Shown piece by piece: positions 23,672 to 36,292 of a stretch of DNA of 64,000 nt (position 1 is the first letter of the stretch; each line of letters begins with the position of its first letter). The position numbers and the translations under genes were made by a program. The notes beneath the pieces are model-generated. The model saw only the letters and a list, made by a program, of their open reading frames with translations, was not told the DNA's origin and ran no database searches. Source of the stretch: Byssochlamys sp. IMV 00236 (Eukaryota > Ascomycota > Eurotiomycetes > Eurotiales > Thermoascaceae). Where the stretch lies: assembly GCA_001931875.2 (NCBI GenBank), contig MSJH02000812.1:1-64000 (forward strand), given 5' to 3'.

Positions 23672-26600
23672 TCATGTAAAAATCTCAGCAATGACATTCC
23701 CTACAGTGCTGACGCACCAAAGAGCAACCAGACCCCAGCCGATCTTCCGATCCATCTTCCATCTGTTCAGTGGAACGATGACCAATAGCCCGACTAAAGT
23801 GACAAGCAATGTGCTGCCACTGATGACAAGCGTTTTGGATATATTCACGTTGTATTCGCTGGTCGTCGTGGACATACCAGACTTCGAGTTCAACGTCATG
23901 TACAGTCCACCCAGCCCAATCCCGAGCAAAATGTTGAGCATGGGGCCTCCGAAACAGGCGCTGAGAGCCATGACGGGGTAGCCTAGGCGAGCGACGGTAA
24001 CATCTGCCACAAGGTCGCCTAGCGAATTTCCAACTGCAAACACTGTAAGGCCTAGGAGCGAATCACTGATGTCGAGAATAACTCCGAAAGTTTTAAGTAG
24101 ACTAACGACCTCCGTCGCAATCGTAGCGATCCATGAAATGGCAACGAGGAAGCCCAGCAAGGCCAGAAGCGGACGAGTGCTGGCGGACAATTGAGAAACG
24201 TTCGCACGTTTCGTGATTATAAGGAGACCAACAAAGCAAACCAGGGAGAGCAGAAGAGAGATCATTGCTGGCAGCAGGAGATTGCGCGCCTTCATCTCGG
24301 GATCCATATTGGTCCATGAGATGAGGACAATGAAGAAGGGTGCCGTAAACAACTGTATACAGATAAGCCACGGCTGCCACTCTTTTGATGTAGCGTCACT
24401 TCGCTCGAAGTCTGCCGGGTGTGCTGGGAGCTCGGAATCTAGTCGGCGTCTTGATGTTGTTGCGGATGGGTCCTTCGAGTTTCGAAGGGTAGTTCCGTGA
24501 AAACTGCTCTCACCTCCCTCGGCGGTAAGAACAGGACTATCTTCCGGCAGCCGGATAAGCGGCGGCCGCATATTATCGTCCGACGATTGGTCTTGGATCA
24601 CAGGCTCAGGTTTAGATGAGGATCCCGACTGCGGTGGTTCCGCTACAGGAAGCGTCACCGTTAGCAAAAACACGCTCGGAGCTGCGACCAAGCCCAAGAA
24701 CTTCTCGCCAAGGCTCTTGGTTTTCCAGTCGCAGATTGTTGGAAACAGGGTTGAAAATATCACATGAGGCAAAGGCAACATATGAGAGGGCCACCATCTC
24801 AAGAGGCGTGATCCCCCGGGCTGCGTCTCAAGTGGGATGCTCGCCTCTGGAGGCAGCGCTGCAGGAGAGAGAAATATACTGGCTGCTCTCGATGACGTAG
24901 AACCCGCATCCGAGAAAGCAGGAAACGGGCTCAATGGACTTTTTGGCATCATCTCTGGGCTCAGAGTTATCTGAGGGATATTCGTGGTCCCTCGCGGAGA
25001 GACGGCAGGCGAAGACAATTGTGGCCCTTTATCCGACTGATAATTGAGAGCCCTGAGATCGTCTACCGGCGGTGCCAGATGGTCAGGAGACAGTATCCGT
25101 TCCGTTGCCGCTGGGCTTCGGTTACGCAATGGATATCCGGATGGAGATCGCGAGTCTACCAGAACGGATGGCCCCGGTTGAGAGTGATCTGGGACTCTGA
25201 GGGCCTCCTCCGGGGCACCCCTGACCAGCTGGTTCGGAGGCCGTGAGAATCTCTCGCCTAGGAAGCTTGTATCAAGCCGTAACGCCGTAGCGTGGTCTGC
25301 TGAGACGGCGCGCGCTCGAGATAGCGATTGCCGTGCGGGGGATAGATAACGGCCAGAGTCAGACGGCTCCGTTGGCGGGTTAGATCGGATTGAGAGGTTG
25401 TCTTGATGTTGGGAAGACGAGGCATACGGATCATCAGAGTAGCTCCGTAGATTGATGGGCATGTTCCTCGCTCGTCTGAGAGACGATAGAACGGACTGGA
25501 ACTCTAGGGCGCCAACCAGACTCGGACGGATGGGATTGAACGTATTCTTTCTTCTCGAAGCCCCAGGCCGCGTGATATGCATGTTATCACTGATCTCAGC
25601 CAGATACCTGTCGCGGGTTTCGTCGTCTTCGGTATCGTCCTTCCAAGCCGGCGAGGCGGATCTCTCGAGGGCGTCAAATTCATCTCTGGATCCACGAAGA
25701 AGACTAGTGTCCTCCTGTGCAACGCGAGGATCATCGTCTTCTGGTCTCTCTTCAATATCCAATTCCTGGTTCTCGGGAATATGGAATTGTGTCCGTGCTG
25801 CTAAATCCCGTTCGTACTTCTTCCGCTGCCGACCCAAATACCAGTGCCATGTTACAACCATTACGACGTAGAAGAGGTATAGTGCCACCATTGCGGCGCA
25901 TTCCCACGCGTGCAGCCGGCCATCCGCCAGGACGATCATTGTGAAACCGATGGCAATGACAAAGTATCCCACATCACGGACGAAGCTTCTGCGGGCAACG
26001 CGGAAGGGTCGAACCAGCGCCATCGAGCCTGCAACGACCGAGGTGATGAAGCCTGCCGCTCCCACCAGTTCTCCCACCGCCAGGCTGCCACTATTGGACC
26101 GCATGGCTGCGAAAGTGGAAAAGACGTCGGGACTGCCATTGCCAAAGGCCAGGAACGTCACTCCGGTCAGACTCTCGCTCATGCCAAGGATGCTGGCAAG
26201 AGTGCTCAGATTGATGCAGAGGAAGTCACTGGCTGCAATTCCAATGGTACTGAAGAGGAGAGATAGCCACAGAACGAGAATAGTGAAGGCGACCGGTTTC
26301 GCGTCCGCTAGGTTGCAGTAGTAGAGCTGCAAGTAGGAGAATAGGCCTTCTTCATAATCCGGGCAATTGTTCTTCACGAAGGCACATTTGTCTCTGGCTT
26401 TGCGTACGAGGTGACACTATGAGCCAATCCCGTCAGTCTTCTCGCCATCTGCTGAGTCAATAGTCCTATAATGATAATAATAATAATAATAATACCTCTG
26501 GTTCATTTCCTCTCCGGAACAACTCCGCTTCAGTTCCCGTGAACGCTCGAGTCCATCCCTTCGAGCCATAATGGCTGATGCCTGCGGTCAATGATGTAGT

Positions 26601-26735
26601 CGAAGACTTCAGTAGCCAGTTCGCCGCAATGATCACCGTGAAGAAGCAGATGGTGAGGTAGAACGGGCGTACAGAGAAACGTCGCCGCCTAGGCATGATG
26701 GCCGGACGATGGTCATCTACGAGCGATCCCAGCAT
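23672..26735 (-). CDS. Sodium/calcium exchanger family membrane protein
   Basis: Predicted cation/Ca2+ antiporter of the CaCA superfamily, likely in an internal membrane such as the vacuole or ER. Reading on the minus strand: exons 26735-26496 and 26416-23672 around a 79 bp intron that includes an ATT repeat; 994 residues. Exon 1 encodes one hydrophobic helix (FYLTICFFTVIIAANWLL). Exon 2 opens with a cysteine-containing luminal segment, then the first exchanger repeat with SESLTGVTFLAFGNGSPDVF. The second repeat carries GNSLGDLVADVTVARLGYP and SACFGGPMLNILLG. These GNG/GNS-PD-type alpha repeats are the ion-binding signature. A central loop of roughly 400 disordered, S/P/R-rich residues separates the halves, longer than in most animal exchangers and probably a regulatory platform. 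The family resembles the yeast YDL206W type; ion specificity is unproven. Confidence 0.92.
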
Positions 26736-27530
26736 GACGGGAGTCGCATCATGGAGGGTTCAAGGGCGAAAAGAGCCTGCGGCAGCAGGCAATATCGACC
26801 AGAGGCGGTGAAGAACATATAATAGAATCAGTTGCCGTGGGCCTTTGGCATCAATCTGGGGAATTTCGCAATCGGACGGAGGGGGAAACGGCGTGTATTT
26901 CTTATCATGTCCAGTTCCCAGTTCGGACGGTGACTGATGTCAGCCATGGGTGGAGTGTGGCGGTGCGCAGTGGAGGTAAAGATTAAGAGATAGATAGTTA
27001 AGTAACTAGTTATGTATGGTATGCAACTAGGATGAAACAGAAGGCAGCGAATAATAAGAGGGATCAGGAAGGATTAATCCAGTTTGTGTGGTTTATGGTC
27101 ATATCAATCTCTGTTATGATAGAATACTGGGTAGCCTCGTCATTCTCCATGATGCAGCACACGTAGAGGGACCATAAGACTGTGGTACCTGGTACTTGTG
27201 ATCCCTGGAAGCCCTCACCATTGCGCAGGTACCGGATACTTGCTCCCGATGCACCGGCTAGATAGATAGCGTGAATACCGGCTGCGCACGTGGTGTGTAT
27301 CGGCCGCCGTATGTTTTGTTGACAGCCCGCGAGTTGGGCAAGAAGCGACTGTGCCACCGTCGTATCGTCTCGTATCGTATCGCAGCTTCATTCCATCCCT
27401 CCATCATTATTATTGCTGAGACGCATTTTGGGGTCTCTGTTTTCACTTGTCCTGCAGTCGCTCAGAGAGATGGTCTGACGCGCTGGTTACCTACCTACCT
27501 ACAACCACCTGAACTTTTCTGCTGGCCACC
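26736..27530. promoter_or_regulatory. Divergent promoter region, exchanger / BRN1
   Basis: A 795 bp interval between two divergent start codons. A CTACCTACCTAC run sits about 40 bp before the BRN1 ATG. No further gene was seen. Confidence 0.5.
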
Positions 27531-30355
27531 ATGCCGCGACCGTCGAAGACTCATCACCGCCGCTCCAATGGAGCGGCGACACCGCACAAGAACTCTCCTA
27601 TAAAGTACGTATAAATGAAGGAATATATGTTTCGGGGGAGTCCGGTGTGATGGAGACGGGGATGGCCGCTGACGAGAAGGCTGACACAGGATCCCCCTCA
27701 ATGATGATATGGGCGAGAAAGCGGCGCGCATGCAGTCGCGCCAGGCAATGTATGATCGCCAAATGGACCAGATCAAAGCCGCTGTGAAGACACCGATGCC
27801 TCCTCGCCGGGCAAACGCCTACGATCGAGCGGGCAGTGACAGTCCAAACACCCCGCGGGCTTCCATGCCGCGGGGTCGCGAGAGCGATGTTAACGGTCGC
27901 ATGGAGCGCGCGATGACTCCCATGAAGAGAGTACCGATTCTAGCCAATTTTGAGGAATGGATGAAGATGGCGACGGATAACAAGATTAACGCGAACAACT
28001 CGTGGAATTTCGCCCTGATCGACTACTTCCACGACATGTCACTGTTGAGAGAAGGAGACGGAGTCAACTTTCAAAAGGCCAGTTGCACCCTGGATGGCTG
28101 TGTGAAGATCTACACGAGCAGAGTCGACAGTGTTGCGACAGAGACTGGAAAGTTGCTCAGTGGCTTAGCAGACAGCCGTGACCGTAAAGCGCAGGAGGCG
28201 GAAGCGGGAGGAGAAGATGGAGAAGATGACGAAGAAGAGGACGAGGACGGAGTGCGGAGGAGGGGCAGAAAGAAGGTACAGAAACCACCTCCATATGCAG
28301 TTGATGCGTGAAAGCAATATACTGACACGGAGGCAGACTCAACGGACACATGAAGCGACCCTGGCACCATCGTTCGCTTCTTTGCAGCTGAAGAAGTTCG
28401 AGCTCGAGTTCGCCGTAGACCCATTGTTCAAAAAGGCCTCCGCTGATTTTGATGAGGGAGGCGCAAAGGGTCTGCTGTTGAACCACCTCTCCATCGATGG
28501 ACAGGGACGAATCGTCTTCGATAGTAGTGACGATGCCTTAGACGCCACCGCCGAGGCAGAAGCAAAGAACCGTGGAGAGACCGAAGAACGAGAGACCGAG
28601 GAGCCGGATTCCGCTGCCCCAGCTGAGAGTCAAGAGAAGGATCAAGAGAAGGAAGAGGCTGACGAGGGAAGCGTGCAAATCGACTTAGCCCCCTTGGCTA
28701 GCAGATTCTTCCCGGATCTGGGCCGTCTAGACGAACAGGACATATGTCCTTCCCTCAAGAACTTAGATCTTGGAGATCCCAGTGGATCCCTGGATATTCC
28801 TTTTTTGAAAGCACCAGAGGACTGGCGAAATGATAAAGACGACGACGAGGATACCAGGATGCGCGATGCCTCGGGTATCATGCTGGACGATGACAACGCA
28901 GTTGGTTTTGACGACGACGATGCCACATTTACTGGATTCGATCTTGGTGGAGAAGCCGGCTTCGGTGAAGGTGGTGAGGCATGGGCCAGAGATGCTGCAC
29001 TGGAACCCATGCTCAAGGTACAGCGTGTTGACCGAGATGACGACGACCCCGACGGTGACGGCGAATTCAACAATGAAGATGCGTATGCCATCTCACTATC
29101 TCACCAAACGGCCAGTAAGGAGCACGAGAACATCCTGAGCTACTTCGACAACGCTCTGCAGAAGAACTGGGCCGGTCCAGAGCACTGGAAGATCCGAAGA
29201 ATTAAAGAGACAACCGCTTCCAGTGCGACAAACGCGGGCCCCAGACAGCGGAAAGAGAAGGAACCTTTTGAGATTGATTTTGGAGCACCCTTGGATCCCA
29301 CGATTGCGGAATTGATCTACACCCAGGCCAGCTCAAATTCTACCATCTCCCTGCCCAAGACCCAGTGGAAGACCAAAGGCCGTAATCTCCTCCCAGATGA
29401 TAAACACTTCAACTCACGCCAGCTACTGCGCCTCTTCCTAAAGCCCAAGGCCCAAATGGGATCCAAGAAGTTCGGCCGGCAGGCAAACGGCAATCGACAA
29501 CAGGCACAGGCAGCTCCCAATGGCGAGATGGATGAAGCGTTTTGGGCCAACCACAAGACGGAGGACGACAGCGCGCGAGCGGACGAGGGTGCTGCAGGTG
29601 CCTACGACGCCGACTTCTTCGCTGATGATGATGGGCTCGCTTTCCCCAATGGTCTACCTATTGGGGATGATGACGATGATAATTTCGCAGATGCGAGAGA
29701 GATGTTCTCGCCACCCTTGGACTCTGAAGCACGCCCGACGACGTCTGCCGGTGGTGGGCCTTCCGGACTCAGTGCGCTCTTGAACCTGGTGGGCGCAACA
29801 CCCGCATCATCGCTACAACCCAACGCTGGCGGCTTTGGTTCCCAACTGGTGACCCAGGGTGGAAGGAGACTGCGCCCGGAGTACGTGGCATACGCACGAG
29901 TAGCCAAGAAGGTCGATGTCCGGAGACTGAAGGAGGAACTGTGGAAGGGCATGGGCGACTCGTTGATCGAGTCGATGGATTTCAACTCAGCCTCTGGTGT
30001 GACTGCACCTCCTCCTCGTCCTGCTGAGGACACCATCATGGAAGACGCACCGCCTACTCCCACGCCGATCAACCACCTTAAGAGAAGCGCTCCGGCCGAC
30101 GAGGAGACGCCACCGGAGAAGAAGGGACAGCTCCGCTTCACTTCCATTATGAACAACCTGAAAACCGTCTACCCGGAGCAGGCCCTGCGGGATATCAGCA
30201 CATCCTATGGTTTCATCTGTCTGCTCCACCTGGCCAACGAGAAAGGTCTTGTTCTCCAAGGCGGTGACCCTTGGAATGACGAAGACGGAGCGTTAGAGGA
30301 GATCTACATTGCGAAGGATTCAGGAGCTGTGATAGAAGGCGAAGCAGCCATATAA
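27531..30355 (+). CDS. BRN1: Condensin subunit 2 (kleisin Brn1/CAP-H)
   Basis: Kleisin that bridges the Smc2-Smc4 heads in condensin for mitotic chromosome compaction. Reading: join(27531..27604, 27690..28275, 28337..30355), 892 residues, in frame at both introns (85 and 61 bp). The start ATG has a strong context (GGCCACCATGCC) and begins MPRPSKTHHRRSNGAATPHK. Family features: VPILANFEEWMKMATDNKIN near residues 125-145, the block NSWNFALIDYFHDM, SCTLDGCVKIYTSRVDSVA, then HEATLAPSFASLQLKKFELE. A long acidic linker carries the central conserved segment (GPEHWKIRRIK and PFEIDFGAPLD, near 530-570). The C-terminal winged-helix region holds YVAYARVAKKVDVRRLKEELW and ISTSYGFICLLHLANEKGL. Length is typical. 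Serine/threonine-proline sites near the N-terminus could be cell-cycle phosphosites. Confidence 0.96.
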
Positions 30356-31302
30356 GAAGGGGAGGAAAAATTCCGGTTGGTGAAATGCATTAATGGTCTC
30401 CTGTTTTGCAAATGAACTTGGATGATGAAGTAGCGGGATTGTGGCCAAGGGTGCTGCTTCTGGGCGTTTTCTTGGAGTTTTATTCTATTGTAATATGCAC
30501 ACCTTTCGTGATGAGTGAGAAGAATCCAGGAAAAGAATTATTCTGAATGTTCCCCGCTGAAACTTGTCTTGGGATAGTAGTAATAAATATTTACCTGGTA
30601 TTAAGTTATTTTTTACGCAAAGAGCAACTAGGGAACCTAACTAGGTGTGTTGGTGCTTTTTTGGTTTGATTAATTGCTGTTCACATGAAATTGTGATGGA
30701 AATTACTTATCTACGTTCGAATTGTGAATCAGGTAGTTAATACTGTGTAGTTACCAAGTTCCCTGTGGTGCATCTAATATTGTATCGGCAAAGGTAGTTA
30801 AAAACAACCTGAGGACTAGCGACTATCCCAAATAGACCGCTGTCAATATATGGTCTTGGTTTCTTGAGTTCTGTGGATATGGATTCCCAGATAGTACTTA
30901 GAATTTGGTAATAATGATAATGATAATAATAATAAATAGATGGATATCATATTTAAGTAGACTCGGCTCGGATCCAATCTAGAAAGAAGATCAGGGCCAG
31001 CTGAGTCAATAGAGAGAATGGAAGGAAAGGAAACATAAACGCGCTATATATGACCGATGTATATAGAGAGAGAAGCATGGATGGATGGCCAGATCGATCT
31101 CTGGAAAAAGAAATTTCATCCGAAATACCAACGCCAATAGCCCAGCGGTTTAAATTAGCCGAATTTGATAACAATCTTCGTCGAGCCTGTTCGAACCGGG
31201 GTTTCTGCTCTGTGATATTTCTGATTGATTGTTTGTTCTTGTACAAGGCATGTCTTCGTTATGATGTCTGCTTCCGCATTCATAATGGATTGGGCGGAGG
31301 GT
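30356..31302. other. Convergent 3' intergenic region
   Basis: AT-rich DNA between the BRN1 and membrane-protein stop codons, with a short TAA/TGA trinucleotide run near 30911-30938. No gene was seen. Confidence 0.5.
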
Positions 31303-32993
31303 CTATCGACCGCCGAATCCAGGATGGATATCAGATGCATTTCCTTGTGGCACTGCATGAACAGGAGGAGGGTAGCTAGGGCTCGCTACTGGGGTCGAGT
31401 ATGCCCCTGGGATAGGTACGGATTCGTACGTCTTCTCGCCTGGTGCGGCACCCACGTGCTCGTTGATATTTTCAACCTGCGGCGGTGTTGGTGCTCCTAC
31501 AGGCGGGGGAGAAGGTGTGCTCGTATGTACCGACGGAGCGTCGAAGCCTTCCTGTTGTTGTCTCGGGGTAGCATGCTGGACGCGAATCGGCGGGGGTTGC
31601 AGCTGGAAGGGCTCCGGGGCTCGCATAGGAGATTTCGGAGTCGCATATTGCACAGAGTAGTGCTCGCCGTTTTCCGCGGACGAGTAGGGATCGTGCACTG
31701 GCGTCGCTGAGAAAAAGGGAGATTTGGGAGTGCGAGCGAACCCAGGGGTGTTGGGCGCAGACTGAGTACGAAGCTGAGCCAAGTATAGATCGGATCTGGC
31801 TTTGTCGCGCATGTCCATGGTTTTTCGCAGTCGTTGCTTGCTGTAGAAGCGGTAGAAGATGATAGCGTGAATGAGAATGACGATCAATTCAATGACAATC
31901 TCGATGATGGCGCAGACCAGGCCCCAGTCCTAGGGTTTATAAAGTTAAAAATCTGGCAACAAGATGAGAGAAGCGTCGGAGAGAGCCCTACCTGCATACG
32001 GCAAATAAGCGAATACTTCACTTCCTGGCTGAATAATTGTCGTCGAACATTGTCTTTGCACGACCAGCCCCAGAGATCTTCTCCATTGCCAGTGGCCTTG
32101 CTATTCTGAAAGACTGCAGCGCCAATAACCCACATCACCGTGTTGAGGGCGAAGAAGCAGACAGAGAAGACGGTGTAGTAAACCGCTACTTTCTCTGCGC
32201 GTCGATGGCCGCCCTTCCAATAGCCGTAAAACACGACCAAGCAAGTGAGTAGGGATACAGAGGCCATGACCAGGAGGAGGACCTGCGGCCATGGATTCGT
32301 GCCCACTGCCCATGGCGGAAGGTTGTTTCGTGGAGGAAGGCTCTTCGTCGCATTGAATATCAGGAAAGAAGACGACATGAGTGAAAGAACAATGAGACTG
32401 CAGCTGAAGTTGACGAATCGTAGAAACACCTTGGCTAGCCGTACGCGCGTTTTAACTTTCTAGACCAGGGTCAACAGAGGAGATCGGTCTGAAGTGATTA
32501 CTGTCTTCATCCTGCTTACCAGATCTTTCTCGTTCTCCTTCTCCGTCAACTTCTCCTGCTTCTCGAGTATATACTCTTCACGAAAGGTTGGGCTAAGAGG
32601 ATTTAATGTCCGGGCAGTTCCAGGAGTCTTCAGAGCGCTTTTCAGCGGGGAAGCCGGCGTCATAGGAACATTCGCATGTTGCGAAGGCCCATTGTCCGCA
32701 ACATATCCAAAGCCAACATCGGACACATGGTGCTGAGGCGCCGTCTGGACCGGAGGGTCTGCGAACGGGGATCGCGAGCTCTCAGTCGGTCCAATAGGAG
32801 AATGGACAGACGTCGCTTCTGCAAACCGGGCTGTTCGAGGACTCTTCAATGACGATGCCGTCGACTCTGATGAACTGCGTGCTGCGGGAACTCTGCCATT
32901 CTGGCCGTTGTTTGCCATCGTTGGGTGTGGTTGCCCGACAACTTCGATAGGGCTAACTGGTTCGTGAGGCAGCGGTCCGTTGAATGTCGACAT
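31303..32993 (-). CDS. Four-helix integral membrane protein with long disordered tails
   Basis: Function not known. Reading on the minus strand: exons 32993-32520, 32459-31992 and 31929-31303; introns 60 and 62 bp; 522 residues, all in frame. The first ~155 residues are proline/serine-rich and end in a charged, probably helical stretch (EEYILEKQEKLTEKENEKDL). Four hydrophobic helices follow: FVNFSCSLIVLSLMSSSFLI; PWPQVLLLVMASVSLLTCLV; VYYTVFSVCFFALNTVMWVI; and DWGLVCAIIEIVIELIVILI, with a cysteine-containing loop between helices 3 and 4. This is a MARVEL-like layout. The C-terminal ~170 residues carry repeated TPKSP-like motifs, possible kinase sites. It resembles conserved ascomycete plasma-membrane proteins, possibly of the type implicated in hyphal fusion, but I cannot confirm which. 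Confidence 0.85.
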
Positions 32994-34180
32994 TGGAAAT
33001 ATTCCGTCTTCGTCCTATGCAGTCAAGTCTTGTCGAGTCGGTAGACCAGAAATTATTAGAGTTGAAAGACCAGCTCTCAACGACAGTGCGACAGTAGGGT
33101 CGATAATTTGAACAGACCCGATGGCTGTTTACCTAGATCGAGCTGGGTTCTCAGTCGCAAAAATGCCCCCTTTTGATACTTCACAAAACGGAGCAAACTT
33201 GCTGTGCAATCAGTTAGCACGAGTCCAGCGAAGCCATCTGGATACAACCTACCGAAAGAAAAAAACAACCCTAAGCTAGCTCAGGTGTCACCTCGAGTAA
33301 ATATTAATGAGGTTAACTCCCTTGTAATCGAGGCGATTCTCGGATCTGCTACAAGAGAGAGTCAGCGGGGCTTTGGGCGAATAAAGAACACTATTATATG
33401 CGCCGATCCGACAGAGGTCAGGGTCTGGTGTATAGTACAGTATCACTTACCTGATCTGGAACCCGTCCTGTGCGACCTTCCGCGAGACCTGCGCAGGTTG
33501 GAACAAAATGTATACAACAAAACGCCTAGACGAAGAAGCATAAGCTGTGAAATAAGAAAGGAAAGACGATGACAAGAACACACGACTTTCATGGCCGTAG
33601 TCCCGGTGCCTCTCAATATCAATGATCCCGCGTCTTGACCGTCTTCTAAAAAAAGCGGGGGACAGTCGGGCAAGCAACCTCGAATGAATCTGTTGGCGCC
33701 GGAATCCATGCTGGAGGGCGCCAGCCAGAGGGCACCAGCAACGGTATCTCTGGGATGATTGGACTTGGGAGCAATTGAGCATACTGCTAGAAGGAAGAAG
33801 ACTCCCAGGATGAACCGTTTCGTTTCCAGCGACAGGCAGTGGATAAGCCAGATGACTGGACAGAGCGACGGACGCTAGAGCGGACGCTTTGTTCATCACA
33901 TCGACGATGAAGCCACTCGCGGCGCAGAAACAGCTTCTTTTGAAGCCGATGCACTTGCTTTCACATCCTCGAGCAAATCAGCATCGCGATCATCGCTGCG
34001 ACCTGCAGTGCCGCTCGATACAAGCCAACCACAACGCCCTGTTTGGCGCCGAGAGCAAGTCCGCCATGTCTAGTACCTACTCCGTAAGTATAGGCAGAGT
34101 ACTCACGCCTCGCCAGTCTTTCAGTCATCGGGGGGGATCAAGCTCAGGACCAGCTGAGTGGCTACGGGCATAACTCGGTT
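32994..34180. other. Upstream region of the membrane-protein gene
   Basis: About 1.2 kb that probably holds the promoter and leader of the minus-strand membrane protein. A minus frame at 33899-33447 begins with a hydrophobic, signal-like stretch (MMNKASALASVALSSHLAYP) but loses protein character after ~25 residues. I see no supportable gene. Confidence 0.4.
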
Positions 34181-35721
34181 GGTCGCATATCTATACTTCC
34201 GTACTCGAGTATCGCTATAACGATAGTTACCCAGGCATGCCATGGAGCGGCAGGACTGGTCGCCTTCAGTACTTTGTGTGTTTCCCCTTCTAGGCCAAGT
34301 AATGAGTGAGCAGCTAGCTGACTATGGCACTTAGCTCTAATTATGAGGAGCCAGGATTCTGCACGGGGATCTCCTCCCGCTGCACTAATGGCACTTTAGC
34401 TGCAATGCAAGTCACACGGACTGGATGCCGTCTTCAATAACCCAGCACAGGCATCCTAAGGCGAAAGCCCGGGGCCAGTCGTGAAATCCGGCTTGCATTA
34501 ACCTTGGACTTTGTCCTTCCTTCAAATCACAACTGAAAATAAGTCCTTGCTATCCCTCCGAGGAGACGATCTGAATGGACGGCGCTATGGCTGTCGCCAA
34601 AAATAGCCCATCAGCACTCCTCACCCCAGATTGCTAGCTGATCGATTCTCAGGCCTATCGGGGTGAAGGATGCATCTCTGAAGAACCGCTGGTCTCTATT
34701 TATTCCATCTTCCTGTGGACTCCTTGCCGGGAATGCGCCTCTAGACCCTGCAATTGACGCGAACTGAATTGCTAAAATATGTGGCTGCCACAGCAAGCAG
34801 TGAATTATGGCCTTGATTGTTTTTAAAACTGCGAATTTTCAGCCACACCTGAGAACTAATCTCCTCGCTTGATCTATGATGGCTTCTTGGATTCATTCAT
34901 AACTGTGAGAACGATTATCTCGATCTCTGCTGTTCAGTTCAGGTGGATATGTATGTACATTATCACGAACACATTTCCACCCTTACTTCTTCCTAGATGA
35001 TTGTGCTTCACCTTTGTAATGCGCCACGCTGTTGCAGTAGAATACACTTTTGAAGAAGTAAGAAGTAAACATGGATATCGTCTATACAAGAGACACATGT
35101 CCTTTTCGTAGGCGCTAGAAGCTAAGAAATCCAGACATCATATCCAAATCACTACCCATGTTGTACTACTGTAGCTGTCTTTCTACGATTTAATATATTT
35201 CTCGTCATATAAGTCGCTTGTCTTCGCACGCATATTATATACCGGTAGTACATTACAGGACAGAGTGATAGGTTCTTCAATCGCTATCCACCCGCGTAGC
35301 TCTCCATTGGACATACTCATCTACATCGGAAAGCATCTTGACGTGGATATTAAAATCATACTTGATACACCAAACAACATGATGCACCTAGAGCACCCAG
35401 CCTTACGGTACAGCTATACTACTTCACTAATGATTTATCTCCCAATAACAAAAATAGTCAAACCCCAGTTTACAATATCATCCTTACATCCAAAAGTCAC
35501 AAACATACCATCCTTATTTCCCTCCCAATAATAATAACAACACCGCCGCTTCTTCTTGCCATTTGGTAGTAGCTTATAATATGATACACCAATTAAGAGT
35601 TAGGATCTAGATTTCTAAAACACTTGGACCAATTATCTCTCTGCATCGGCAAAACTTACCGATGATTAAAACCGAACGGCGCGCGCTAACTCAGCCATTA
35701 TTATTCTTTCTCCGTTGGGTA

Positions 35722-35756
35722 CCTAGGTAGGTAGGTAGGTAACTACCTAATTAGGC
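35722..35756. repeat. (TAGG)n tract
   Basis: Four to five TAGG units are followed by an inverted ACCTAATTAGG stretch in AT-rich gene-free DNA. Confidence 0.8.
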
Positions 35757-36257
35757 CGTCTGGTTATAAATTATAGTAATCTGGATTATATCATGAGTAG
35801 AGTGTTTTAGAAGGTATAAATGACATAACTTAGTTACATTATTCTGCTAGGTAATCGCCCTGTTAAATAGAAACAACATCCTAGCTGAACCTCTCTCTAT
35901 ATAGTTATAATTTTCTCCTTTTTGCTTGATAATATCTCGTATCGAGAATAATTAGAATAATAACACAAGGTTATCTCCTACCAGTTTATCTTATCCCATC
36001 CCCATCCGTATTAAGAAACATATTTCGTTAATTAATTAGTTAACTATGTACATATATACATAGTCAACAAGCCAGCCTAGAAATCGAAATACGTAGCGTT
36101 AAGCCACACTTATCTTCCTAACTCGGTGTCTAGTCCCGATTCCCGAATCTATACCAATTTAAGGGTCCAGGGTCCTGCCCAACGGTCTGGTCTGTCTGCC
36201 TGACTAACTGGAGACAAGATAGACTAATTGACAAACTAGTTGACTGGTTGGCTGGGC

Positions 36258-36292
36258 TGCGGCGTTGCGGCGTTGCGGCGGCGTTGCGGGGC
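36258..36292. repeat. GCGGCGTT short tandem repeat
   Basis: Four copies of a GCGGCGTT-like unit (GCGGCGTTGCGGCGTTGCGG) form a GC-rich island inside otherwise AT-rich DNA. Confidence 0.8.

Noticed and set aside
31150..31230. GGTTCGAA-like B box (minus strand) hinting at a tRNA
   Set aside because: There is no matching A box, acceptor stem or anticodon arm around it.
33447..33899. Minus-strand frame starting with a signal-peptide-like stretch
   Set aside because: Only the first ~25 residues look hydrophobic; the rest is arginine-rich and patternless, and no downstream exon fits.
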